Shown in pieces: positions 15,301-23,024 of a stretch of DNA of 64,000 nt. The stretch comes from Mucilaginibacter psychrotolerans (lineage in GTDB: Bacteria; Bacteroidota; Bacteroidia; Sphingobacteriales; Sphingobacteriaceae). The notes under the pieces are model-generated. The model was given only the letters and a program-made list of their open reading frames with translations. It was not told the DNA's origin and did not search any database. The DNA is taken from the NCBI RefSeq assembly GCF_004519315.1, contig NZ_SOZE01000011.1, forward strand, positions 1 to 64,000. The letters are read 5' to 3'. Within the stretch, counting starts at the first letter, position 1. Each line of letters opens with the position of its first letter. A program made the translations under genes and the position numbers.

Positions 15301-15739
15301 CGGACTCAAAATACCGCTGAAAAGCACAGGCGTGCAAGGCGAGTACATTGCGGGTGTACGTTACCGCGCATGGCAGCCACCATCGGCATTGCACCCCACC
15401 ATCGGTACGGATACCCCGCTGGTTTTCGATTTATTCGACACCTGGACGCAGAAATCGGTTGCGGCCTGCCAGTACCATGTATCGCACCCGGGTGGTCGCA
15501 GTTACGATACGTTCCCTGTAAACAGCTACGAAGCCGAATCGCGTATTATTTCCCGCTTCTTCGATTTCGGGCATTCGGTAAACCTGGTAGAGCCTGCTGC
15601 GGCGCAGCAAACCACGGGCGGCCGTTTTGTAACCAAAATGAACATATTACCGCATTACACCATAACTAACGAGGTGGTGAGCCCCGAGTACCCTTACACC
15701 ATGGATTTACGCAGATATAAAAATGCCAAGAATTTATAG
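12395..15739 (+). CDS. Transglutaminase-like protein with DUF2126 domain
   Basis: A 1114-residue protein. The N-terminal bacterial transglutaminase domain covers about residues 1-260, with the full cysteine-protease-like triad Cys183 (KSGSCRDTAW), His232 (LHAWTEVYLPG) and Asp248 (GLDPTSG). The rest is the large DUF2126 region (for example HTGTGGGNHVTLGG and EFRGFDMPPHYRMSM), which resembles glutamine-synthetase/ATP-grasp-like amidoligase folds. The length fits the family. It leads an operon with the CP-ATP-grasp/alpha-E protein and a second transglutaminase, a set predicted in comparative genomics to build or attach peptide tags or small peptides. No signal peptide, so cytosolic. Confidence 0.9.
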   Translation: MSIKVAIRHFTSYKYDKHITLSPQVIRLRPAAHSRTMIKGYSLKILPEKHFINWQQDPFGNYLARIVFPEKVNEFVIDVEVIADMVVINPFDFFVEEYANHYPFEYEDSLQKNLVPYLEITERGPLLMELTEKAAELLKKNTVTQDFLVSLNRLLYLTISYNIRMEPGIQSCEETLGLKSGSCRDTAWLFVQLLRHFGLAARFASGYLVQLRPDIKSLDGPSGPEEDFTDLHAWTEVYLPGAGWVGLDPTSGLFAGEGHIPLACTPDPQSAAPISGMAEPAETEFHFENTITRIEEKPRVTKPFSDEQWEDIMALGDKVDEEFAANNVRLTMGGEPTFVSVDNNEAPEWNSAADGEHKRRLSNILFHKLKDEYGDGALMQYGQGKWYPGEPLPRWKLACYWRKDHVPMWNNDKLMADISKDYGLGPKHAKNFMRQLAKELHIDTKNIAPTYEDPFYFLWEESKTPINVDPLKVDLKSPLERQKLAELLNTGLNEPVGYVLPIKWDLEQSNWQSCKWSFRRNNLFLVPGNSPVGLRLPLDSVQYFDPKEQEELPERSLFADVDALPEGDHLIPSVGAKFNNSKIIFKTALVVEVRQGKLFIFFPPTSYFEHYLYLVNAVERTAEQLKIPILIEGYDPPTDNRVTKMMITPDPGVIEVNIHPAGSWRELAHNYDILYKKAAESRLATEKFNIDGRHTGTGGGNHVTLGGETPSDSPLLRRPDILRSFITFWQHHPSLSYLFSTQFIGPTSQAPRVDEGRMENLYELEIAFQQVPERAENEVPFWLVDRIFRHFLTDITGNTHRSEFCIDKLYSPDSSSGRLGILEFRGFDMPPHYRMSMVQFLLIRTLLAWFWKTPYNHKLVRWGTELHDRFLLPHYCLKDMTEVVNSLRDAGYGFDISWFEPFFSFRFPFLGELQVDDINIEIKMAIEPWHVLGEEMSSTGTARFVDSSLERIQVKISGLTDSRYTFLCNGLKIPLKSTGVQGEYIAGVRYRAWQPPSALHPTIGTDTPLVFDLFDTWTQKSVAACQYHVSHPGGRSYDTFPVNSYEAESRIISRFFDFGHSVNLVEPAAAQQTTGGRFVTKMNILPHYTITNEVVSPEYPYTMDLRRYKNAKNL

Positions 15740-15761
15740 CGGAAAAATATAGATTTGGGAA

Positions 15762-18314
15762 ATGATTGAAACGTACCTGCGGCGGAGCGGCAGCACTGCC
15801 AAACCTTTTTTTGATGAGCTTGCTGCCCCTGAAGGGGTGGTGCGCGAACATTGGAAAAAGCTTGCGCATGCTTATGAGGAGCTGGGCCTGGATAAGATGG
15901 AGCTGCGCAGCCGCGAAATTAGCCAGGAACTGCGCGATAACGGTGTAACGTACAACGTTTACAGCGACCCCGACGGCATCAACCGCCCATGGAAGCTGGA
16001 CCCCGTGCCGATGGTTTTCAGCCAGCTGGAATGGGAGAGCATAGAAAGGGGACTGGCCCAGCGCGCCGAACTGCTGAACCTCATCCTTACGGATATTTAC
16101 GGTGAACGCCGGTTGATCAAAGAGGGCTTCATACCCTTCGATTTGATATTTACGCATAAGGGCTTTTTGCGGCAGGCCGATAAGCTCATCATGCCGGGTA
16201 AATTCCAGTTGATACAATACTCGGCAGATTTGGTGCGCGGGCCAAACGGCAAGATGTGGGTACTGCACGATCGTACCGATGCCCCCTCAGGAGCAGGTTA
16301 TACGCTGGAAAACCGCGCCGCCATGACGCGCGTATTCCCCGATTTGATACGCGAGAACCAGGTACGCAAGATATCCTCTTATTATCAAACGCTGAAGAAT
16401 ACGCTCACCAAACTCTCCATACAAAACAAGGAGAACCCGCGGGTGGTGCTATTATCGCCGGGCACAGCCAACGAAACCTATTTCGAGCATGCTTACCTCG
16501 CCTCGTCATTAGGTTTTACCCTCGTATTCGGGCAGGACCTTACCGTGAGCGACGGCTACGTTTGGCTCAAAACCCTCAAAGGGCTGGAAAAGGTTGACGT
16601 TATCGTTCGCCGTGTGGATGATATTTTCTGCGATCCGCTGGAGTTCCTGGGCGATTCTCACCTGGGCGTGGTGGGCCTGATGGAAGCTGTAAGGCAAAAA
16701 AAGGTAACCGTTATCAACCCATTGGGTGCCCGCATATTAGAGAACCCCGGACTGATGGCCTTTTTACCCCGCCTTTGCCGGCACCTGCTCAACCAGGAAC
16801 TGATACTGCCATCGGTAGCTACCTGGTGGTGCGGGCATGAAAAGGAAAAGAAATACGTGCTGGATAACCTGCCTTTCCTCATCATCCGCTCTATCTATCG
16901 CAGTAATGAGAACCTGCCCTACATCGGCAGTGAGATGAGCAAGAAACAAATCGAAGAGCTACGCAAAGAAATCATCACCCGCCCCTATTTGTATGTGGCG
17001 CAGGAGGTGGTGAGCTTCAGCACCACGCCATCACTGATAGATAACAGCCTCCAGGCCTGTAACGCCATCTTCCGCAGCTACATCGTAGCCGATACCGAAA
17101 AGGAGGCCTACAACGTAATGCCGGGCGGCTTATCGCGCAGCTTCCCTACCAAGGGCGAGTTCATTATTTCGAACCAAACGGGCGGCATCAGCAAGGATAC
17201 CTGGGTACTTGGCCCCTCTCCGGAAGATCAACCCAAACGGGCCGTAAACCAGCCAATTTTAAGACAGGTGAAGAACATATTGCCCAGTCGCACCGGCGAA
17301 AGCCTTTTTTGGTTGGGCCGCTATTTGGACAGAGCCGTGAGCAACGTGCGGATGATGCGCATCGTGCTGAAAATATACAACGAGCGCGACGACGAGATAC
17401 ATCCCGAAACCAACGAAACCTTGGTGATACTACTCAAGAGCCTAAGTACCCTTACCAGCACCCTGCCCGGCTTCACCGCGCCCGATCAGGCCAAACTACG
17501 TCAGCCCGAAAAGGAATTGCTGTCCCTTGCCGTAGAAACAGGGCGCGCGGGCACACTCGCGCAATCACTGCAATCCTTTCTCACCAATGGTTATGCCGTT
17601 AGGGATCGTTTGAGTTTGGATACCTGGCGTATTTTAGACAGCATATCTGAAGAGTTTGAGGCGATGAAGCAAAACGGCAACGATTTGCGTAAGATATACC
17701 ATAACCTCGATCAGTTTATTATTAAGCTGATGGCCTTCATTGGCCTCAACAACGATAACATGACGCGGGCATCCAGCTGGCGTTTACTCAATATAGGCCG
17801 CTTTTTAGAATCGGCGTTAAATACTTGTAATATACTGCAGGCTGCGTTGGGCAACAATGTAAAACCCGATGTAGAGAAGCAACTGATGGAACTGGTGCTG
17901 ATGTGCAACGAAAGCCTGGTTACCTACCGTTACCTGTACCGCTCTACCCTGCAATTGCCGGGTGTGCTCAATTTATTGCTGGTGAATGAGGATAACCCTA
18001 AATCGGTGGCGTTTTTAATTGCCAAGATAGACGAGCACCTGGCCCACCTGCCCGATAATTATGATGGTGGCGGCCTTAGTCCCGCCCATAAAAAACTATT
18101 GGAAGCGTTGACCATGATCAGGCTTTGCGATATCAATAAGATGGTACCGGCCAACCTAACCGATGATTTTAGCAAAAAGGAATTGAACCGGTTCCTGCAT
18201 CATTTGATAGAAGTGCTGGGGCAGGCTGCAAGCATCATCTTTGAGAGCTATTTTAGCCCTACCCAAAGCCAGTACAGCTTCGTAAAAAGCAATAACGCCT
18301 TACCCGAACTATGA
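15762..18314 (+). CDS. Circularly permuted ATP-grasp / alpha-E fusion protein
   Basis: An 850-residue fusion. The first half (about residues 60-480) is the circularly permuted ATP-grasp type 2 (DUF404/DUF407), with GERRLIKEGFIPF, LHDRTDAPSGAGYTLENR and FRSYIVADTEKEAYNVMPGG. The second half (about 510-840) is the helical alpha-E domain (DUF403), starting SRTGESLFWLGRYLDRA. In many genomes these are separate genes; the fusion is common in Bacteroidota. CP-ATP-grasps are peptide-ligase-like enzymes. It begins 22 bases after the DUF2126 gene and overlaps the next start by four bases (ATGA), so translation is coupled. Confidence 0.92.
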   Translation: MIETYLRRSGSTAKPFFDELAAPEGVVREHWKKLAHAYEELGLDKMELRSREISQELRDNGVTYNVYSDPDGINRPWKLDPVPMVFSQLEWESIERGLAQRAELLNLILTDIYGERRLIKEGFIPFDLIFTHKGFLRQADKLIMPGKFQLIQYSADLVRGPNGKMWVLHDRTDAPSGAGYTLENRAAMTRVFPDLIRENQVRKISSYYQTLKNTLTKLSIQNKENPRVVLLSPGTANETYFEHAYLASSLGFTLVFGQDLTVSDGYVWLKTLKGLEKVDVIVRRVDDIFCDPLEFLGDSHLGVVGLMEAVRQKKVTVINPLGARILENPGLMAFLPRLCRHLLNQELILPSVATWWCGHEKEKKYVLDNLPFLIIRSIYRSNENLPYIGSEMSKKQIEELRKEIITRPYLYVAQEVVSFSTTPSLIDNSLQACNAIFRSYIVADTEKEAYNVMPGGLSRSFPTKGEFIISNQTGGISKDTWVLGPSPEDQPKRAVNQPILRQVKNILPSRTGESLFWLGRYLDRAVSNVRMMRIVLKIYNERDDEIHPETNETLVILLKSLSTLTSTLPGFTAPDQAKLRQPEKELLSLAVETGRAGTLAQSLQSFLTNGYAVRDRLSLDTWRILDSISEEFEAMKQNGNDLRKIYHNLDQFIIKLMAFIGLNNDNMTRASSWRLLNIGRFLESALNTCNILQAALGNNVKPDVEKQLMELVLMCNESLVTYRYLYRSTLQLPGVLNLLLVNEDNPKSVAFLIAKIDEHLAHLPDNYDGGGLSPAHKKLLEALTMIRLCDINKMVPANLTDDFSKKELNRFLHHLIEVLGQAASIIFESYFSPTQSQYSFVKSNNALPEL

Positions 18315-19186
18315 AATACCAGGTTACCCATATCACACGGTACGAGTACCAGCTCCCGGCCTCGCTTTGCCATAACCTGGTGTACCAGGTACCAGTGAAC
18401 CATAGTTTTCAGGAAGTGGAGAAAGTGCATTACCAAATACATCCTGTACCACATTTTTTGGCAACGCGGGAGGATTTCTTCCATAACAAATTCATTTATT
18501 TCTCCATTGAAGAGTCGCATCAGAAACTGACGGTAGAAATAAAAAGCGAGGTTAAAGTGGCCCAGCCCGTTTGGACAAATACCGTAGCCAAAGATACCAC
18601 ACCCTGGGAAAACGTGGCCAGCTGGCTGCGCAGCACCAGTGCGGATAGCGACATCAGGCAGTATTACCTCGAATCGGACCATGTTACGTTCATCCCCGGC
18701 ATACGGGAATATGCCCTTGAATCCTTCACGCCGGGCAGACCCATCATGGAGGCCATGCTGCACCTGAATGCCCGCATCTTTAATGATTTCGATTTCACGC
18801 CGGGCTTTACCGATGTAACCACCAAGCTGGAAGACGTTTTCCTGCACCGCAAGGGCGTTTGCCAGGATTTTGCCCACTTTTCCTTAGCTTGCCTGCGGGC
18901 CATCGGCCTTGCCGCGCGTTATGTAAGTGGCTATATAGAAACCCTGCCGCCGCCCGGTAAACCCAAACTCTTCGGCTCGGATGCCTCACACGCCTGGATA
19001 GCCCTGTACATCCCTACCGTGGGCTGGACAGAGTTCGACGCGACCAACAACCTGCTGGTAAACGACCGGCACATCCGCACCGCCATTGGCCGCGATTTTG
19101 CCGACGTAGTGCCCCTTAAAGGCGTTGTGTACAGCGGCGCTGGCCAGCGCATGTACGTAAATGTAGATGTAAGGCGGGTTGAGTAA
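18311..19186 (+). CDS. Transglutaminase family protein (second in operon)
   Basis: A 291-residue protein with the N-terminal bacterial transglutaminase beta domain (MKYQVTHITRYEYQLPA) and a papain-like core bearing Cys184 (KGVCQDFAHF), His227 (SHAWIALY) and Asp243 (EFDATNN). All three catalytic residues are present, so it is probably an active protease, amidase or transferase rather than a scaffold. It ends the operon; an ATATCGAA hairpin repeat follows. With the CP-ATP-grasp and DUF2126 proteins it would cleave or transfer the peptide product of that system. Confidence 0.92.
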   Translation: MKYQVTHITRYEYQLPASLCHNLVYQVPVNHSFQEVEKVHYQIHPVPHFLATREDFFHNKFIYFSIEESHQKLTVEIKSEVKVAQPVWTNTVAKDTTPWENVASWLRSTSADSDIRQYYLESDHVTFIPGIREYALESFTPGRPIMEAMLHLNARIFNDFDFTPGFTDVTTKLEDVFLHRKGVCQDFAHFSLACLRAIGLAARYVSGYIETLPPPGKPKLFGSDASHAWIALYIPTVGWTEFDATNNLLVNDRHIRTAIGRDFADVVPLKGVVYSGAGQRMYVNVDVRRVE

Positions 19187-19201
19187 TTCCTGACTCTGTG
19201 T

Positions 19202-19383
19202 GTTCAATATTAAATATCGAACACCGAATGCTGAATATCGAATGATGAAGTAAAACACCATCAATAACGAATAACGCTATTTGGAATGTCCTGGTGCCGC
19301 TGGGTCCTTTTTCAAAGAATACGGAGACGTTATGTAAATATAGAAGTTTCCTACTTCATCATTCGGTGTTCGACATTATTTCT
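19202..19383. repeat. ATATCGAA hairpin repeat with an internal insertion, copy 4
   Basis: Left part AAATATCGAACACCGAATG ... ATGATGAAGTAAAAC and right part CTACTTCATCATTCGGTGTTCG match the two arms of the repeat, but about 90 unrelated bases separate them. It lies between two convergent genes, where it may serve as a two-way transcription end. Confidence 0.65.
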
Positions 19384-19386
19384 TTC

Positions 19387-20490
19387 TTAATTCACCCTCG
19401 ATGCAAAACACACCTTATGTATAAAGCTGAGCTTTTCTACCACTTTTGGCGGTATAACAAACGGGTACAAATCATGGTTGCCCATGCTGCGGTTCATGCT
19501 GTTCATGGCGAAGGTTAGCGGCAGCCACATATCCAATAATTGCTGAAAATTTTGCTGCTCGTAAGGGTTTACTTTGATTACCGCGTTGGAGTGATCGCTT
19601 TTTGTGGCGATGCGCGGCGCTACGCTTATGCCAAAGGTATCTGCCGTTTCCAGCGTATCCATAATGTGCAGGTAATGCGCCCAGGTTTCGGCCCAATCTT
19701 CCCAGGAGTGCGATGTGGCATACTCGCTAATGAAATGCTGCTGCCAATCGGCCGGTGCGCCCTGGCTGTAGTGCCGCTGTAGGGCCTGGCCATAATCTTC
19801 GCGCTCGTCGCCAAATATTTGGCGGTATTCATCAATAAAAGTACTGTTATCTAACAGGCAATCCCAATAATAATGGCCCACCTCATGGCGAAAATGTCCC
19901 AATAACGTGCGATAGGGTTCGTTCATTTCCTTGCGGGATAGCTCTCGCTTGTCGTCGTCGGCCTCATTGATATTCAGGGTAATCAGACCGTTCTCGTGCC
20001 CGGTGAGCACCTTTTGCACGGCATTCACGTCCGTCATAAAATCGAAGCTGAGGCCTTTTTCCAAATCATCCAGTTTGCTAAGCAGGGGCAGTTTCATTTG
20101 CAGCAAACTGTAAATAAGGCGGTGCTTTGCGGCTTCAATCAATCCCCATTGCCGTAAGTGCTCAGGGTCGGTCAAATTGGGTACAATGTGGTTGAGTTCG
20201 CAGGCGCGGCAATAGGTTTTCTCACTTTCGGCGGGGATCAACCAGTTACAAACGCCATACTGGAAGTTGTTGCAGTACTTAAAAGCGGGTTTGCTGTTCT
20301 TCCCGAAAAGCTTACCGAACAAAGGCGTCTTTTCGGTACTGTGCAGGGTATAAGTAAGGTTCTCGCCTTGCACCAGCGTAGCCAGGCTTAAATTTTCGGG
20401 AATAAAACCTAATGGGTGTTTGCAGCATTCGCAAAGGCTGTTTTCAAAGTATAACAACTGGCCGCAATTGGTGCATTTAAATAGTTTCAT
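19387..20490 (-). CDS. Zinc-ribbon zincin-like metallopeptidase
   Basis: A 367-residue protein. The N-terminus holds a treble-clef/zinc-ribbon (Cys6, Cys9 and Cys20-Cys23), a second cysteine set lies at Cys73, Cys81, Cys94 and Cys97, and the zinc-protease motif HEVGH is at residues 202-206 (LGHFRHEVGHYYWD). This architecture matches the DUF2248-type zinc-binding peptidases repeatedly found beside alpha-E, CP-ATP-grasp and transglutaminase genes. Here it is convergent with that operon, on the other strand. I start at the ATG at 20490 (MKLFKCTNCG). Predicted to process the peptide product of the system; direct evidence is lacking. Confidence 0.85.
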   Translation of the reverse strand: MKLFKCTNCGQLLYFENSLCECCKHPLGFIPENLSLATLVQGENLTYTLHSTEKTPLFGKLFGKNSKPAFKYCNNFQYGVCNWLIPAESEKTYCRACELNHIVPNLTDPEHLRQWGLIEAAKHRLIYSLLQMKLPLLSKLDDLEKGLSFDFMTDVNAVQKVLTGHENGLITLNINEADDDKRELSRKEMNEPYRTLLGHFRHEVGHYYWDCLLDNSTFIDEYRQIFGDEREDYGQALQRHYSQGAPADWQQHFISEYATSHSWEDWAETWAHYLHIMDTLETADTFGISVAPRIATKSDHSNAVIKVNPYEQQNFQQLLDMWLPLTFAMNSMNRSMGNHDLYPFVIPPKVVEKLSFIHKVCFASRVN

Positions 20491-20700
20491 AATTTGTAAA
20501 AGCGCCATCCTATTGTGAATGACTTGTGAGTTAACAGATTATACTTCTCCGGGTTTTAAAGAAATGAAATAACCGGGAATGTCTAATTCCGCAAAGCAGT
20601 AGTCGCCATAAACAGGTTTGTTCGTTCGATTTTTTGGGGGAATAATACTGGCTATATGCAAACGGCTACAAAACCTACCTGCTCCAGATAAGTGCAAACA

Positions 20701-20758
20701 AAAGGTAGGAAAAAATTCCTAATTAAATTTGCATGGTAGAAAACTTTTCCTACCTTTG
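20701..20758 (+). promoter_or_regulatory. BlaI-type operator overlapping the promoter
   Basis: Perfect 13-bp inverted repeat: AAAGGTAGGAAAA (20701-20713) and TTTTCCTACCTTT (20745-20757). A TACCTTTG at 20751-20758 matches the Bacteroidota -7 box TAnnTTTG, and a TTTG at 20728-20731 is about 19 bases upstream, in the -33 position. Binding of BlaI would cover the promoter, so autorepression is likely. Confidence 0.7.
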
Positions 20759-20762
20759 GATT

Positions 20763-21152
20763 ATGGATACCAAAAACGATCGGCAAATGGTGGAGCCAAC
20801 CAAATCAGAACTGGAGATACTGCAGGTTTTGTGGGAAACCGGCCCGGCGACCGTACGCACTGTAAATGATGAATTGCTGAAGCAAAAGGACGTGAACTAT
20901 AGCACCACCCTTAAGTTTATGCAGATTATGACCGAAAAAGGTTTGTTAAAACGCGACGACAGCCAGATGAAACATATTTACAGCGTAGCTGAAGCCGAGG
21001 AAAAAACCAAAGCACATCTGCTGGATAAATTTGTGGATTCGATGTATAAAGGCTCGGCCGGCAAATTGGTAATGCAGCTGCTGGGCGATAAAAAACCATC
21101 GAAACACGAACTGCAACAGATCAAAGACCTGCTTGATAAATACGAAGAATAA
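20763..21152 (+). CDS. BlaI/MecI/CopY family repressor
   Basis: A 129-residue penicillinase-repressor family protein: winged helix (PTKSELEILQVLWETGPATVRTVNDEL, then VNYSTTLKFMQIMTEKGLL) and a dimerisation tail. It pairs with the M56 protease gene that follows after 25 bases. The -7 box lies only four bases before the ATG at 20763, so the mRNA may be leaderless, or translation may begin at the ATG at 20787 (MVEPTKSELE). Known BlaI proteins are cleaved after the M56 partner senses a signal, releasing the operon. Confidence 0.9.
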   Translation: MDTKNDRQMVEPTKSELEILQVLWETGPATVRTVNDELLKQKDVNYSTTLKFMQIMTEKGLLKRDDSQMKHIYSVAEAEEKTKAHLLDKFVDSMYKGSAGKLVMQLLGDKKPSKHELQQIKDLLDKYEE

Positions 21153-21177
21153 TACCACAGCACCAAAAAACTACCCA

Positions 21178-22923
21178 ATGGAAACGATACCTAACCACCT
21201 CATAAATGCCATTTGCGATACGCTGCTCAGTTCCCTTTGGCTTGGGCTAATATTAGCTGCCGCCGCAGGGCTGGCCGTACTTTGCACCCGTAAGCAAAGC
21301 GCACAACTGAGGTATAACCTGTTGGTTGGTGGCCTGGGCGTTTTCACGACTGCTGTACTGTTCGTGTTTGTGAAACAGCTGCTGCCACATGAAACGGTAT
21401 CCGGCACTGCTTCGGTGCAAACTACTACCCTGCCGACCACCATCGTATCGCAACAACACCTCGACACGAACAAATACGACTTTATTGCCGGCTTGCTGCG
21501 CGCACATGCTAACAGCATAGTACTGATATGGTTGCTTATTGTATTGGCCAGGGCATTACAGTTGCTTACCGGCCTACAGAGCCTCTATTTTTTACGACGC
21601 AGGCAAATTGCAGCCGTTGGCGATGAATGGGTAGAGCGGGTTCAGCAACTTGCCGACCAGATGGGTATCAAACGATTGGTAGGCATTGCCGAATCGGGCA
21701 TGGCTAAGGTGCCTATGGTGATCGGCCATTTGAAACCACTCATCCTTATTCCCGCGGGCTTAATTACCGCCTTGCCCCCGGCAGGTATAGAAGCCATATT
21801 GGTACACGAACTGGCGCACATCCACCGCCGCGATTATTTGGTAAACCTGCTCATCAGCAGCTTAGAGGTGATATTCTTTTTCAACCCCGCCGTGCTGTGG
21901 CTGTCAGCCCTTATAAGGGCCGAACGCGAGAATTGCTGCGACGACATGGCACTCGCCCAAACCGGCAGCAAAACCAATTACATCAAAGCCCTGGTGGCCT
22001 GCCACGAATACCAGGCCGATGTACCTGCTTATGCTATGGCTTTCGGCGGGCAAAAAAACCATTTGCTGGGCCGTGTACAACGGATGCTATCTAACAGCAA
22101 TACATCATTAAGCATAGCCGAACGTGCTGTATTAGCCGTAGGTTTACTTATGGGCGTGTTGTTCACTGCAGCGTTTACAAATCCCGATAAGGTAACACAG
22201 TTGGTGTCTAAAGTAACACATACTACCGTTACTATTACGAACAACACCGAGACAGAAACCGCTAAAACCGATACGCTAAAGAAAAAGCTACCCCCGGCAA
22301 GCAAACCCAAAAATGTAGCTCCATTAGGCGTGGCAGCCCCGGTTGCACCTGTGGATACGCCGCGCATGACGATTTACCACCCGGAAAAGATTAGCGACTC
22401 TACCGATATACTCCTGGGCAATGGCGACATGCAAACCCGCCTGGTAAAAGTGGATGGCGTTTTATACCAGCTGAACAGACGTGCCGACAGGCTGATGTCT
22501 ATGCAGGTAAATGGCAAAACCGTGCCCGCGGAAGATTATCCCCGTTACCTGAGCATCATCGATAATCTGATGCAAACAAAATTGCGAGGCATCACCAGGC
22601 CTGTAAACATTACCACCTCTTCCCCGGCACCCATCAGTAGCGGCCTGGGTAGCTTAAAGCAGCAGCCCGATTACAATACCAGCACACATGCTTATCACGA
22701 CGGTACAGTGAGAGAAAAGCTAACCGCCGACCTGATTGCAGATGGCATCATCAAGAATGCCGACGATTTAACATCGTTTAAACTGAGCGATACAGAATTC
22801 ATCGTAAACGGTAAAAAAATTCCCGCCGAAACCTATCAAAAATACCGAAAAGCTTACGTAAAAGCACCCGAAAACGGCAAGCAGGGCAGTTGGGCATGGA
22901 TGTATAATTTCGAAGAAAAGTAA
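21178..22923 (+). CDS. M56-family (BlaR1-like) membrane zinc protease
   Basis: A 581-residue membrane protein. Hydrophobic segments near residues 5-30 and 35-60 and around 105-125 precede the cytoplasmic zinc-protease site HELAHIHRRDY (HExxH), followed by a transmembrane segment VLAVGLLMGVLFTAAF. The C-terminal portion is a proline/lysine-rich stretch with two repeated modules (ILLGNGDMQ..., NGKTVPAEDYPRYL and NGKKIPAETYQKYRKAY) instead of a penicillin-binding sensor, so the signal is not necessarily a beta-lactam. I start at 21178 (METIPNHLINA), beyond the upstream ATG-less extension. Confidence 0.9.
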   Translation: METIPNHLINAICDTLLSSLWLGLILAAAAGLAVLCTRKQSAQLRYNLLVGGLGVFTTAVLFVFVKQLLPHETVSGTASVQTTTLPTTIVSQQHLDTNKYDFIAGLLRAHANSIVLIWLLIVLARALQLLTGLQSLYFLRRRQIAAVGDEWVERVQQLADQMGIKRLVGIAESGMAKVPMVIGHLKPLILIPAGLITALPPAGIEAILVHELAHIHRRDYLVNLLISSLEVIFFFNPAVLWLSALIRAERENCCDDMALAQTGSKTNYIKALVACHEYQADVPAYAMAFGGQKNHLLGRVQRMLSNSNTSLSIAERAVLAVGLLMGVLFTAAFTNPDKVTQLVSKVTHTTVTITNNTETETAKTDTLKKKLPPASKPKNVAPLGVAAPVAPVDTPRMTIYHPEKISDSTDILLGNGDMQTRLVKVDGVLYQLNRRADRLMSMQVNGKTVPAEDYPRYLSIIDNLMQTKLRGITRPVNITTSSPAPISSGLGSLKQQPDYNTSTHAYHDGTVREKLTADLIADGIIKNADDLTSFKLSDTEFIVNGKKIPAETYQKYRKAYVKAPENGKQGSWAWMYNFEEK

Positions 22924-22942
22924 TCGCAACTACATTGATTAA

Positions 22943-22967
22943 CCACAAGGACTTTCAGTCCTTGTGG
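22943..22967 (+). terminator. Hairpin between M56 protease and receptor genes
   Basis: CCACAAGGACT and AGTCCTTGTGG are perfect 11-bp arms around TTC. There is no long T-tract, so it may be a terminator, attenuator or mRNA-stability hairpin between the two genes. Confidence 0.6.
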
Positions 22968-23024
22968 ATACCTATGGCCCTAAACTAAGAAAAACAACAT
23001 TCAACCTTTAAAAACCCACCCATC

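Noticed and set aside
20733..20763. Upstream start (MVENFSYLW) for the BlaI gene
   Set aside because: It would place the start codon inside the promoter and operator; MDTKND or MVEPTK is more likely.
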